64,000 nt of DNA. It comes from Prevotellaceae bacterium (lineage in GTDB: Bacteria; Bacteroidota; Bacteroidia; Bacteroidales; Paludibacteraceae). The position numbers were made by a program, and so were the translations under genes. Where the stretch lies: positions 1 through 64,000 of the forward strand of contig JAISVR010000043.1 in assembly GCA_031271465.1 (NCBI GenBank). Reading direction: 5' to 3'. Under the pieces are notes generated by a model. The model did not search any database. It was not told the origin of the DNA and saw nothing but the letters and a program-made list of their open reading frames with translations. Each line of letters opens with the position of its first letter. Position 1 is the stretch's first letter. Below are positions 1 through 9,700 of the stretch, piece after piece.

Positions 1-2933
1 TCCCAGTTGTAGCTATAGCTGTCTGTTGTGGCTATGCCGTCAATTGTTGTCGCGGCGGCAAAGATTGTCGTATGGGGTGGGGTTGAACTGATGGATACTT
101 CTTCGTCGGGGACGCTGAGAAGGGGAAGGTTGATTTCCTTCGCTGTAAAATTACTTCCATCGCATACCACCACGCGGTATGTCGCATTGGGAGCAGCATC
201 GGGGAAACTTTGAGCAGCCGGCAAACCGGTAGCATCCCAATCTACTCCGTTCCATTTTTGCCATACATAGTCGAGCGGATTACCAAAAGGCGATGTACCC
301 GATGCGTTGAGAGCAATACTGTGCGCGACATCATCGTTACAGCCGGCAGTCAGGTTAACAACTACCGGATCGGGGTCGGAAACAACCACTTTCAACGGTT
401 GAGCTTTTTGCCCGGTATAGTCTTGAAGCACCACATCGTAGGTACCGGCAGGCAATCCGTCGGCAACAAATGTATAATCGGGACTTGCCGATGTAGAGTA
501 GGCTCTATACACCTCGTTATTGCTTGCATCTGTTACGATACACAGATAACCCGGCGTACCGTTAGAGGCTTCTATCTCTAATTTGCCATTGCTACAACCC
601 ACACAGTCGGTATAATCATTTATACCTGCCGTTTCGGGTATTTCGACAACGGTAGGGATTTTTGCCAATTCAAGGTCGAAAATAAAGGTTTCTTCACAAT
701 CATTAGGAGGCAAAACAGCCTCTGCTGTATATTGCTGTACCAAGTCGTCCGGCGTTACTACAAAAGTTTCTCCCGGATTGACAATAATACCATCTCTGTA
801 AATAGCATAATGCGAAAGGTCTGCCGGATCCAATCCGATTTTAGCGTATTGCGCTGCCAAAATAGCTTTTAGTTCTGTTACAATATTCACTTGCGGTTGC
901 AGGGGAATGGTAGAATTATTGATACGCGTTACCAAATCTACCCAAGCAGGTTCAGAGGCACTGCTGTTAATCTTCATAGTGTGAGTATTCTTGTATTGAT
1001 CTTCCAGGGCTTGACTGGATATTTCTGTTATAACAGGGATACCGTCGGCATCGCAACCAAGCTGCGAAAGCGTACCCGAAGGCACAGATCCGATGCTGGT
1101 AGGCGTACCTGCCCCTACGGTGTAATGCGCTTTTGCCACATTCATTACATAACGGTTACAACCATAAGAATAAATATCCGTACGGGAGAGGTCTTTAATA
1201 TCTACCGTATATCTTATGGTAACCGAATCGCTGGCAACAATTCCATCGCCTGCTGCAATAATTGGCAGATAAATTTTCAGGCTTTCGTTGTCCGTATCTT
1301 CGCCGGTTACTTCGGGAGCCGGCAGTGTGCCTGTAATATCTGCACCATTTTTATCAAACACTTGAATCGTTCCCAAATTTTGTAAATCCGCCACAATGGG
1401 CAATGGATTCTCTACATACGCACCGGCAGTGGTAGCCAAAGTCCCAATGTTTTCCACCTTAATTTCATAAGTAAGCTGTCCACCCGGTGGCACCGTAGTA
1501 GGCATTGGGTCGGTCTGCATATATACTTTTAGGTTTGCCTGCAAGGTTTCTATAGCCAAGTATGCCATACGAGCAGAGTAACTACTGCCATTTACTTCTG
1601 TTGGTAAAGTAAGCGTTACTTTATTGGCATTAGCAGTAATTGCTCCTTGCGGAAGACGAATGTGGTGTGCATCATATCCTGCAGTATAGCGCGTGTCTGG
1701 CAAACGAAGAAAACTCGCCCCATTCTTACCAGTTATTTTATCAAAAGTTGTCAGCGTGGAAGACACAGGGCTATCATATGCTTGCGAACAATAAAGTCCT
1801 CCATTAATATCATAAACAGTTAAAGGAGCTTGGTCTAAAAATTGTTGAATTTTTGTTACCGGTCCATTGTTTGGCTGCACTCTAACAGATGCTGCATCGG
1901 TAGTAGCATCCACTATGTTTGTTATTGTTCCAGGGCAATCAATTGTATAGGCAAAGTCTTCTGAGTCTGTACCAATATAACCCAAATAAGAAATTGAATT
2001 GGCTGTTGCCGGAGGATCAGATAAGTTTAGCCCTACCTGAGAACCATCTCCCACAGCACCATCTACTAATAAAATAGAACGCGGAGGCGCATTCGGTGGG
2101 CGGAAAATAACCACCAAACTCCAACCGGTAGAGGCATTCGTAATAGAATAATCAGAAGCTACATTGGCTACCCAAAAATAACCACCCGATTTACCTTGTA
2201 CATATTGCGTAACATCCGCTACAAAAGTATTACATTCTCCTGCTGTTGCAGTTGTTCTTGTCCCCGTTATGTTTTTTATATAATCGGTTTCTCCCGGAGG
2301 CTTAAACCAAACATTATCAGTATTACTTGTACTGCCTCTACCGATATTTGCACCACTTCCTGTGTAGGAATTCATTGTGGGCAAGCCGGGATAAGGTGTT
2401 GTGTAACTTACCGGACCTTCTTTGCTGGCAGTTGACCAATAAAGAAAAGCCTTTTCTATTGTTGTACAAGCCATTTCTGCACCGAAATCAAGCTTTGCCG
2501 CTGATGATTGAAAAGTAGAATTATCTTCGTCGCAATCGGCATACGCCATACCCGTTTGAACAGTATTAGCAGTAGTGCTCACTACAGATTGAGACGGAGC
2601 CAACGACACAATATGAGCCGTTTTTCGTTCATTTGGGAAGTCTGAGATGCGGTTATTTTGATTCAGGGCATCACCTGCTTTTAATTGCTGCTCTGTTGTG
2701 ATAGCCTCTACAACAGTAAAGTTTGTTTTCGTAGAACTTGCAGTCAACCACACAGGATGCAATACCATACCGGATATCATCACAATATCCAGCGGCTCGG
2801 AGCCATTACTTTGGTAACGAGGAGGATTTGTATTACCAAGCCCAGCTCCATTTTGCGCCCAAGCTACCGAACTACACAAACTCATAATTAACACTACGAG
2901 TAATGATTTTGCAGTTATTCTTTTAGTTTTCAT
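1..2933 (-). CDS. Large exported repeat surface protein, C-terminus beyond window
   Basis: The frame is open from an ATG at 2933 to the left edge, about 977 codons, so the C-terminus and any sorting domain lie outside. The N-terminus is a signal peptide (hydrophobic stretch ending SSVAWA-QN). Residues around 160-480 carry a module with the landmarks KAFLYW, WSLVVIF and GYDAHH. The same landmarks occur in the same order in the 3075-residue protein of this locus, so the two are paralogous there. A DUF11-like segment follows (LTYEIKVENIG). The last visible part has SprB-like features: a CSNGKLEI start and an AGTYDVVLQD end. Its start is 41 nt after the stop of the upstream 694-residue gene, so the two are probably one transcript. 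A role as a T9SS-exported adhesin is inferred; the exact function is unknown. Confidence 0.8.
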   Translation of the reverse strand, partial: MKTKRITAKSLLVVLIMSLCSSVAWAQNGAGLGNTNPPRYQSNGSEPLDIVMISGMVLHPVWLTASSTKTNFTVVEAITTEQQLKAGDALNQNNRISDFPNERKTAHIVSLAPSQSVVSTTANTVQTGMAYADCDEDNSTFQSSAAKLDFGAEMACTTIEKAFLYWSTASKEGPVSYTTPYPGLPTMNSYTGSGANIGRGSTSNTDNVWFKPPGETDYIKNITGTRTTATAGECNTFVADVTQYVQGKSGGYFWVANVASDYSITNASTGWSLVVIFRPPNAPPRSILLVDGAVGDGSQVGLNLSDPPATANSISYLGYIGTDSEDFAYTIDCPGTITNIVDATTDAASVRVQPNNGPVTKIQQFLDQAPLTVYDINGGLYCSQAYDSPVSSTLTTFDKITGKNGASFLRLPDTRYTAGYDAHHIRLPQGAITANANKVTLTLPTEVNGSSYSARMAYLAIETLQANLKVYMQTDPMPTTVPPGGQLTYEIKVENIGTLATTAGAYVENPLPIVADLQNLGTIQVFDKNGADITGTLPAPEVTGEDTDNESLKIYLPIIAAGDGIVASDSVTIRYTVDIKDLSRTDIYSYGCNRYVMNVAKAHYTVGAGTPTSIGSVPSGTLSQLGCDADGIPVITEISSQALEDQYKNTHTMKINSSASEPAWVDLVTRINNSTIPLQPQVNIVTELKAILAAQYAKIGLDPADLSHYAIYRDGIIVNPGETFVVTPDDLVQQYTAEAVLPPNDCEETFIFDLELAKIPTVVEIPETAGINDYTDCVGCSNGKLEIEASNGTPGYLCIVTDASNNEVYRAYSTSASPDYTFVADGLPAGTYDVVLQDYTGQKAQPLKVVVSDPDPVVVNLTAGCNDDVAHSIALNASGTSPFGNPLDYVWQKWNGVDWDATGLPAAQSFPDAAPNATYRVVVCDGSNFTAKEINLPLLSVPDEEVSISSTPPHTTIFAAATTIDGIATTDSYSYNW

Positions 2934-2974
2934 CTGTATTTAATTTATTTTATTATTCTGTATTTATTTTAATC

Positions 2975-5059
2975 TTACTGTCCACAAGTGAAATCCACAT
3001 CACCAGTCAAGCGGAATACTCCTACTTTGTCTGTTTCGGGCACCGGTGTACTTAGTGGAGGCGTTGCCGAGGGATCTGCCGGTAGAAGGTTTGAGGCTTC
3101 CACTTTGTAAGAAAACATAAAGTTGGCATCGTCCGATTTGTCCGCAGGCGTTAATCCGGCAATATCGCAGAAATATGTTCCGGCTGGGGCAGTACAGGTA
3201 GCCCCGGGTATTGCATTTCCTGCCTTGTCATACACCGTAACAGTATAAACGGTTGTGGACGACTCATTCGGGTTTTTTGACCAATTGGCACGGAAACCGT
3301 CGTCGTTCACATTTTCGGGGATATAGGCAGTAAAGCCTCCGGAAGAATTACAAGGGTTACAACCGGTTCCTATAGGAGCTAATTTTACCGTAATCAAATT
3401 CGGCGTAGTAGCATCAGGTTTAATGCGGATAGTGCGAAAATCTGATGTACTACCGGCATTGTCGCTCCAACCGGTAATATAATAGCCGCTTTCGGGTATA
3501 ACGGTAACTTCTACCGTAGAGCCGTAAGGATAGAGCGGACCGGCAAGGGATAATTTAATAATAGCCGTACCGGCAGGGTCTGCTGCAAACTCCAAAGCGT
3601 GAAGTGGAGGTTTCAAGTCGAAAGTTTCCAATCGCAAGGGAACTGTCAGCGTAGAACCACCTGATGTGATAACCATAAATGAAGTCGTTTCGTCGTGAAG
3701 CGAGGCTGAGGGAGTTCCGGTGTAGGTAATCGTAAAAGTAGCTCCTTTACCTGCTTCTAATGCCGAAAATGAGGCTTTAGAAGCTTTCAAACGACCAGCC
3801 ACCGGACCGGTAAATGATACGGTAGCATCTGCTGTCAAATATATACCGGCAAAAGAGTAAGTCTGTGACACAGGCTCAATAACCGAAGTATAGAACGGAA
3901 TTACATCAGTGGATCCTATTAACTGCGGATTGGTAGTGCCATCGTCTGTAATGCCGGTAAGGGCTACCTTATAGTTTCGTGCAGGGTTTGTTGCATCGGC
4001 AATAACTAATACTGCCGAACCAACTCCTGCCTGTGAAGATGGCGAGAATTGTAAGGGAACAGGTACACCTGCCGCAGTAATAGCATCGGCATTAGGAATA
4101 GTAAGCGTAGGAACAGCATTTCCAGCACCATCATTGAAAGAAAATTTACCTGCATCGGCTCCTTCGAGGCTTAATATGATATCGCCAGAAATATTCCAAC
4201 CTTTTACATTCACAGCTGCATTAACAGCCACGCCGCTATATGCCGCTCCGCCTGCCGTACCACGCATAGTATGCGGAGCAGCATTGGGGTCATTAATCAG
4301 GTTTGCATAATTGGTAGAGGCTACATAAGGGGTTGTGCCAACAGTGGAATAGACTTTGAGTTGAAGAATGCGGGAATCACGGCTGCCAAATTGAACTGTT
4401 TTCATTCCTGTAAATTGAGCTGCCGGCAAGCGGTACGAAACTTTGTACAAAGCCCCTGTACTGCGAGTAACGAATGCATTACCGGCATGATATACTCCTA
4501 CCTTAGCTGGGTCAATTGTATTTCTATCCGCACCATTTGTACCCACTGCCATATATGTAGTAACAGCGGGACCGTTTTGGGTCCCACTTGCAACACCGGT
4601 TCTATCCAGTCTTCCGGTAGGAGTTCCGTCTTCACCGGGAACAGGTCCTTCTATACCTACTGCATTTGCATTCAGCACATACATATTGCGGGTAGAAGTA
4701 TTATTCGTGCAATACCAAATTTCCACCACGCCACCTTCTACAAAATTAAAAGCAGGAGTTATGGCATAGTTATTATCCTGATTGAACCACAAAAAACCTG
4801 TCATTCCACAAGAAGTTGAGTTTGGTTCAACATTGGGGCGACCCTGCACCGAAAAGCCGGCACCTCCACCGGTTGTAATGGCGTGAAGGTCAGAACCATT
4901 CGTTATAGCCATCGGTGTCCAGTCCCGAAAATCGGTTTCATAGAGCAAAATGTCTTTGCCAACAGTAGGCGCTGTTTGCGCCACAGCAGAATAAGACAAA
5001 AATGCAAAGAACACGCATAAAGCAATCTTTGATAAAATTGTTTGCATTAAATTTTTCAT
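2975..5059 (-). CDS. Exported Ig-like surface protein, no recognised sorting domain
   Basis: This encodes 694 residues with a signal peptide (about residues 1-28, ending SAVA-QT). The rest is rich in Gly, Thr, Ala and Asn and looks like stacked beta-sandwich domains. Residues 30-220 resemble a jelly-roll or choice-of-anchor domain (YETDFRDW near the start). The C-terminal third contains an Fn3-like stretch with DGFRANW. The protein stops at DVDFTCGQ with neither a type A nor a type B T9SS C-terminal domain, which is odd in this locus. A promoter-like -7 box lies 44 nt upstream of the start, and the next gene follows after 41 nt. It could be a subunit of a surface structure, or be retained in the periplasm or outer membrane. 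Function is not assigned. Confidence 0.8.
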   Translation of the reverse strand: MKNLMQTILSKIALCVFFAFLSYSAVAQTAPTVGKDILLYETDFRDWTPMAITNGSDLHAITTGGGAGFSVQGRPNVEPNSTSCGMTGFLWFNQDNNYAITPAFNFVEGGVVEIWYCTNNTSTRNMYVLNANAVGIEGPVPGEDGTPTGRLDRTGVASGTQNGPAVTTYMAVGTNGADRNTIDPAKVGVYHAGNAFVTRSTGALYKVSYRLPAAQFTGMKTVQFGSRDSRILQLKVYSTVGTTPYVASTNYANLINDPNAAPHTMRGTAGGAAYSGVAVNAAVNVKGWNISGDIILSLEGADAGKFSFNDGAGNAVPTLTIPNADAITAAGVPVPLQFSPSSQAGVGSAVLVIADATNPARNYKVALTGITDDGTTNPQLIGSTDVIPFYTSVIEPVSQTYSFAGIYLTADATVSFTGPVAGRLKASKASFSALEAGKGATFTITYTGTPSASLHDETTSFMVITSGGSTLTVPLRLETFDLKPPLHALEFAADPAGTAIIKLSLAGPLYPYGSTVEVTVIPESGYYITGWSDNAGSTSDFRTIRIKPDATTPNLITVKLAPIGTGCNPCNSSGGFTAYIPENVNDDGFRANWSKNPNESSTTVYTVTVYDKAGNAIPGATCTAPAGTYFCDIAGLTPADKSDDANFMFSYKVEASNLLPADPSATPPLSTPVPETDKVGVFRLTGDVDFTCGQ

Positions 5060-5102
5060 AGTTATATATGTATTTATTTGATTTAATAGAGAAAAAACGC
5101 TC

Positions 5103-5110
5103 CAAAGTTA
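5103..5110 (-). promoter_or_regulatory. Bacteroidota-type -7 box upstream of the 694-residue gene
   Basis: On the minus strand this reads TAACTTTG, matching the TAnnTTTG -7 consensus of Bacteroidota sigma factors. It lies 44 nt before the ATG at 5059. A TTG about 21 nt further upstream could be a weak -33 element. Confidence 0.55.
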
Positions 5111-5390
5111 GAAATTATTCTATATATAAGCAATATTATGCAATAATTAATTGTTAATTATTAACGAAATAATTCTTAAAACTAACATATTGACAGATTT
5201 ATCCTTTACTTCTGCAAGTCTGAAAAAGATAATTTCGAAATTAAAAACACGAAAATGTGAATAAATTTAATTGATTTGTCAATTGACAACGCAAAATTAC
5301 AGTTACTCGCTTCGTAAAACTTGGAAAAAAAGGACATATATTCACAGTGCGGTACAATAACGGTTGTTGTTAGTTTGCGCAAGAAAAAAG

Positions 5391-5418
5391 AAAGGCACAA
5401 GTTGGAAACTTGCGCCAA
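5391..5418. repeat. REP-like palindrome, copy 1 (intergenic)
   Basis: A short imperfect palindrome (ggcacaagtt-gga-aacttgcgcc). It is one base different from two copies at 39.5 and 40.25 kb. It lies in the 384-nt gap 5060-5443, downstream of the PorP/SprF-like gene. Apart from this palindrome and the -7 box, nothing else was recognised in that gap. Confidence 0.6.
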
Positions 5419-5443
5419 TCGGAGATACTGCGTCACACTGCTA

Positions 5444-6457
5444 CTATCGACAGAATTTGGAGGTATGGCATAGCGTATATCCAATCATCAACTCGTGAGT
5501 ACCGGCACTGTAGCGCACCATTCGATTGAGATTCGCTCCGAAACAATATGCAATGTGAAATTTGTCTATTTGAAAACCTACCATGGGTTTGAGCGTGAGG
5601 ACTTGATAACCGCCTTTGTTATCGGCAAGGGTAAGCTTATCTATATAACTTCCTTTATTGATACTTTGACGAAGGGTGAGTTGTGCCCACCATGAGAAAT
5701 CGTCTTTCGAAGCTTCGCGGGCATAACGGAGGTTTAAATCCATTGCCATCGATCCGTTGGCATCGAACATATACATCAGGGAAGGTTCGAGCGTTTCGCT
5801 TTGGGTTACTTGAAATTCGTTTCCAATTATAAAATTACCTGTAATCGGCAGATCGGGTTCGCTGTTTTCATCGTAGCTTGCCATCTTGGTTTTGGTAAGA
5901 TTGGTTAAACTTAAGCCTGTAAAAAATCCATAAGATGTAAAATAAGCTCCGAAATTGGCATTGATGGTCGTGGCTGCTCCGAGGTCTTCCATGGCAGGGT
6001 CGTACCAGCCGCTGTTGTGATAAATGTCGCCTATTTCATCGTCGAAGCCGTAGTTAAACAATTTGAGCGATACGGCGAAAGAGAGCTGCCTGTCGCGGCG
6101 AATAGAACGCGTGCTACGCTTGCCGGGTGTCATATCTATGTGGTAAGCAGCGGTAACTTGTCCGCCTTGCTGGGTAGAAAAACCATTTTTATCGTTGTAA
6201 AAATAGGCTCCTATACCGAAGTTGTTTTTTAGACGGGTTTGAAAACTAAGCGAAGTAGTATAGGGTGCATCTTCGATACCTATCCAGTTTTGTGCATGAG
6301 TAAGCATAAAATATGAGCACTCGTTTGCTCCGGCTAAAGCTGGATTTACTAAATAATAGTTGAAATAGTATTGATTATATACAGGATATTCTTGCGCACG
6401 CAATATGAAATTTCCGATAAGTAACAAGGGTAAAAGGAGTAAAATTCGTTTTCTCAT
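5444..6457 (-). CDS. PorP/SprF family type IX secretion outer-membrane protein
   Basis: This encodes 337 residues with a signal peptide (1-21, ending LRA-QE). The mature N-terminus matches the family: YNQYYFNYYLVNPALAGA, with the NPALAGA motif at 38-44. Alternating beta-strands suggest an outer-membrane barrel. Family members, such as SprF for SprB in Flavobacterium johnsoniae, are needed for secretion or surface anchoring of T9SS cargo with type B C-terminal domains. Here the gene lies directly downstream of, and on the same strand as, the 3075-residue protein that has such a domain. The pair is therefore probably cognate (inference from gene order). A terminator-like hairpin separates the two, so this gene may be expressed by read-through or from its own promoter. 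Confidence 0.85.
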   Translation of the reverse strand: MRKRILLLLPLLLIGNFILRAQEYPVYNQYYFNYYLVNPALAGANECSYFMLTHAQNWIGIEDAPYTTSLSFQTRLKNNFGIGAYFYNDKNGFSTQQGGQVTAAYHIDMTPGKRSTRSIRRDRQLSFAVSLKLFNYGFDDEIGDIYHNSGWYDPAMEDLGAATTINANFGAYFTSYGFFTGLSLTNLTKTKMASYDENSEPDLPITGNFIIGNEFQVTQSETLEPSLMYMFDANGSMAMDLNLRYAREASKDDFSWWAQLTLRQSINKGSYIDKLTLADNKGGYQVLTLKPMVGFQIDKFHIAYCFGANLNRMVRYSAGTHELMIGYTLCHTSKFCR

Positions 6458-6546
6458 AACATCAAGTATTTACAGGGTACAACTAATCTCTTCATTTTTC
6501 TATCAGAGTATATTTTTAACCGGAACTATCCCTTGAGGCGTGTTCA

Positions 6547-6613
6547 TCATTGCGAGGAGGAACGACGAAGCAATCCAAAATATAGTACGAGATTGCTTCG
6601 TTCCTCGTAATGA
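6547..6613. repeat. MITE/REP-like inverted repeat
   Basis: Imperfect inverted repeat with arms at 6547-6575 and 6591-6613 (core gaagcaatc / gattgcttc). A related half-element occurs at 48337-48366, so this is a dispersed family. It occupies the 301-nt gap 6458-6758 together with the terminator-like hairpin at its right end; nothing else was recognised there. Confidence 0.6.
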
Positions 6614-6719
6614 CAGCGATGGTTTGCTTTACAAGCCTATAATAAGGATAAGTCCGTTTTTAATCAAAACTGTTCAAATCTATGTATTATTCTACAATAA
6701 TGCAACAGAAATTTTAATA

Positions 6720-6753
6720 AAGAAGGAAATTGCTGTGCAATCTCCTTCTTTTC
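6720..6753 (-). terminator. Rho-independent-type terminator after the giant adhesin gene
   Basis: 14-nt arms (6720-6733 and 6737-6750) with one mismatch and a 3-nt loop, starting just after the stop of the 3075-residue gene and followed on the minus strand by a T/A-rich tract. Confidence 0.6.
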
Positions 6754-6758
6754 CATAA

Positions 6759-9700
6759 TTATCGTTTCAGCAAGAAGTGTCCAACCATTCTTTCGCCTGT
6801 TTCGCGTACCATAATTACATACCAATAGTCGGTCGAAGGCATATCGTTTCCAAGGTATTTACCATTCCATCCTACAAAATCTTTTGCATTCAGTTTCAAC
6901 AGTTCTTTACCATAACGGTCGTGAATAAAGATTTCGGATTCGGGATAGAGTTCAATATTTTGCACTTTCCACAGGTCGCGTTCTCCATCACCATTAGGCG
7001 AGAACCATGCATCGGGTATCAAAGGCACTGCATCGACGAAGAAAGTTGCTTCGGTAGCACAGTTATTTGCATCGGTAATGCTTACAATGTGTTGTCCGTA
7101 AGGTATCAAACCGAGGTCGACAATATTGCTGTATGAATTACCCGTGATGTTTGGACCATATACTAAGAACTCAAACGGCGATTGTCCTGTTGCCATCGTT
7201 ACTGTTGTACCGATTGTGATATCCGGAACAATACTCGATATCGAAGGTTTTTCTACGATTTCCGTTGCTATTTCTTCAATATCGGAGCGACAGTTGTTGC
7301 TTTGTGCCTGAACATAGTAGGTTGACGACGCTATGATATTTCTATCTATTACAGGTGCAGGTATTGTTGCTCCACCAAACGATGTAGCATACCAATTAAG
7401 GATACCTGAGCTGGCATGGAATATTTTTCCAAGTTCGAGTTTGGCATTTTCCTGACAGTATTTGTCTTCCAGGGCTCCAAGTATTGAAGGGACTTCGTTC
7501 ACTTTGATTGTTTGTGTTGCTGTTAATACGCACCCGTAGGCATTTACGGTATAGGTAATTGTATGAGTGCCAACACCGGCTGCCGCAGGGTCGAAGCTAT
7601 TGCCTGTGATACCTGCACCGGAATATACTCCTGCAAGACTTTGGTCATTACTTGCCACAATAATACGGGGTGCTTCATTTTCACAAATATCGGCAAGCGG
7701 ATTGAATGTGAGTTCCGGCATTACAGGTACGGTAATTTGCACCGTAGTAGTACTTTCGTTGCCTACAGCATCTTTTACGCTCACTGTTACAACGGTATTG
7801 CTTGTAATAACGCTACCGTCGGCAGGTGTTTGTACTATGACAAGGTCGGGTTGTGCCGTACAATTGTCAGTCGAAACCGCGCGAACAGCTGTTATTACAT
7901 CGGGCACCACAAATTGGCAAAGCCCCTCTGTTGCCGGTGTTGCCGGAATCGATGATGCAATAGTAGGTGCTATTGCGTCGGTAGCAACGATAGTGTCGGT
8001 TATCGGTGTTACAATTTCGCAATGACTTGTATCGCGTACATTTATCGAATAAGCTCCAACAGATACATTACTGATTGTTCCTCCACCGGCAATTGCTGTC
8101 CATGCACCGCCGTTGAGACTATATTCATAATTGGAGCTTGCATCGGGCGAACCTCCGCTGATAGTCATTGTGATACTACCTACTCCTCCCGGACATAGAG
8201 CATCGGTTTTTGTTGCCGTAGCCGTGAGTTGAGTCGGCTGCGTAATGACTATCGGTTGTGCTGCCGCCTCACAATCTTTACTGTCTTTTACCAACACATT
8301 ATAAGTCGTTGCAGTTAATCCGGTAAATACATTGGTATTTTGCCATGTTGCTCCATTATCCTTGCTGTACTGATAAGTACCGCTACCGCCTGTTGCCGAT
8401 GTTACGGTTATCTGACCGTTATTGCCGCCATAGCAACTCACATCTTTATCTTTCGCTGCGGTGAATGTTACAGCTTGTGGTATAACTACTCCTGTGATTA
8501 CCGTATCGAGTTCACAATCGTTTGCATCGCTCAGCGTAAAGGCTGTATCGGAAACCAGGTTAGGTATTGTATAAACTCCGGGCGCAAATGTTGTCCACGA
8601 AGCTTCTCCGTCAAGCTTATATTTATAGGCACCGCTTCCTCCGGTTGGAACAAGCGTAACTGTAGCTGTTCCGGTAGAACATTCGGGATTACTAACCGTA
8701 TAGGTCAATGCAAGTTTAGCAGGTTCGTTAATTTGTACTGTGCTTGTACCCACGCAACCTTTGGCATCTTTTGCCTTGATAGTGTAAGTTCCTGCGGTCA
8801 GGTTACTGAATGCCGAATCGTTGAGTGCAGCATTGTAATTATCGGCTGTTGTTAAACCGGCACTGAAATAATATCCACCCGGGTTACCGCCTGTGGCTTG
8901 CAGTTCGAGTTTTCCGGTGTTGCCGCCGTTGCACGATACATCGCTCGACACTTTCTTGCTTACCGTTATCGTTGCCGGCTCGCCTACTTTGATTCCGGTT
9001 GCAATAATTGCAGGTGCAGAATTTGCATCAATTACCCGTATCCGGTATGTACCGGCTGCAAGAGAGCCAAATGTTTGTTCCACATCTTCTGCCACACCTG
9101 TTTTTGTTAACGCGGTTTGCTCAATATAATTCGTTCCATCGTGTTTATCCAAAATTACCTGATAATCAGGTGTTCCGCCTTCGGTTACTGTTGCGCGAAT
9201 GGCACCATCACTCAATCCGTTACAGCTAACCGAATCTGTTGCTACAGTTCCTTTTATATCTCCGGGATCGGTGATAATTTCGGTATCGATTAAAAATTCG
9301 CAACCGGCTACATTACGGGCATATATATTATATGTTCCCGCTTTAAGTGTGGCTGTAGTTTCGTCGTCAATAGTCCAACCTGTGGCAGGATACACCTGAA
9401 TACTGTCGCTAAGACCGTCCATTGTGGTCATCACATATTTGTATTCGTAAGAACCGCCGTTGCCACCTGTGGTTGAAGTTACTTTAAGACTTCCTTCGCT
9501 ACCACCCGGCGTCAACGCATCGCTCGGTGTTACCGTGCCGGTAATATTTGTTGGTATGGTTATATCAATATTACTGGTAGCACTACAACCGTCAGCATCT
9601 TGAACGGTCAAAGTTTGGTCGGCAGTTAAATTATGAATCGAGTCGCCCGATTCAATTACCGTACCGGGGAAGGTTGCCGTGAAGCTATATTCGTAAGGAG

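Noticed and set aside
5206-5484. 92-codon minus-strand frame after the PorP/SprF-like gene
   Set aside because: It overlaps that gene's 3' end and the REP palindrome, and has no domain.
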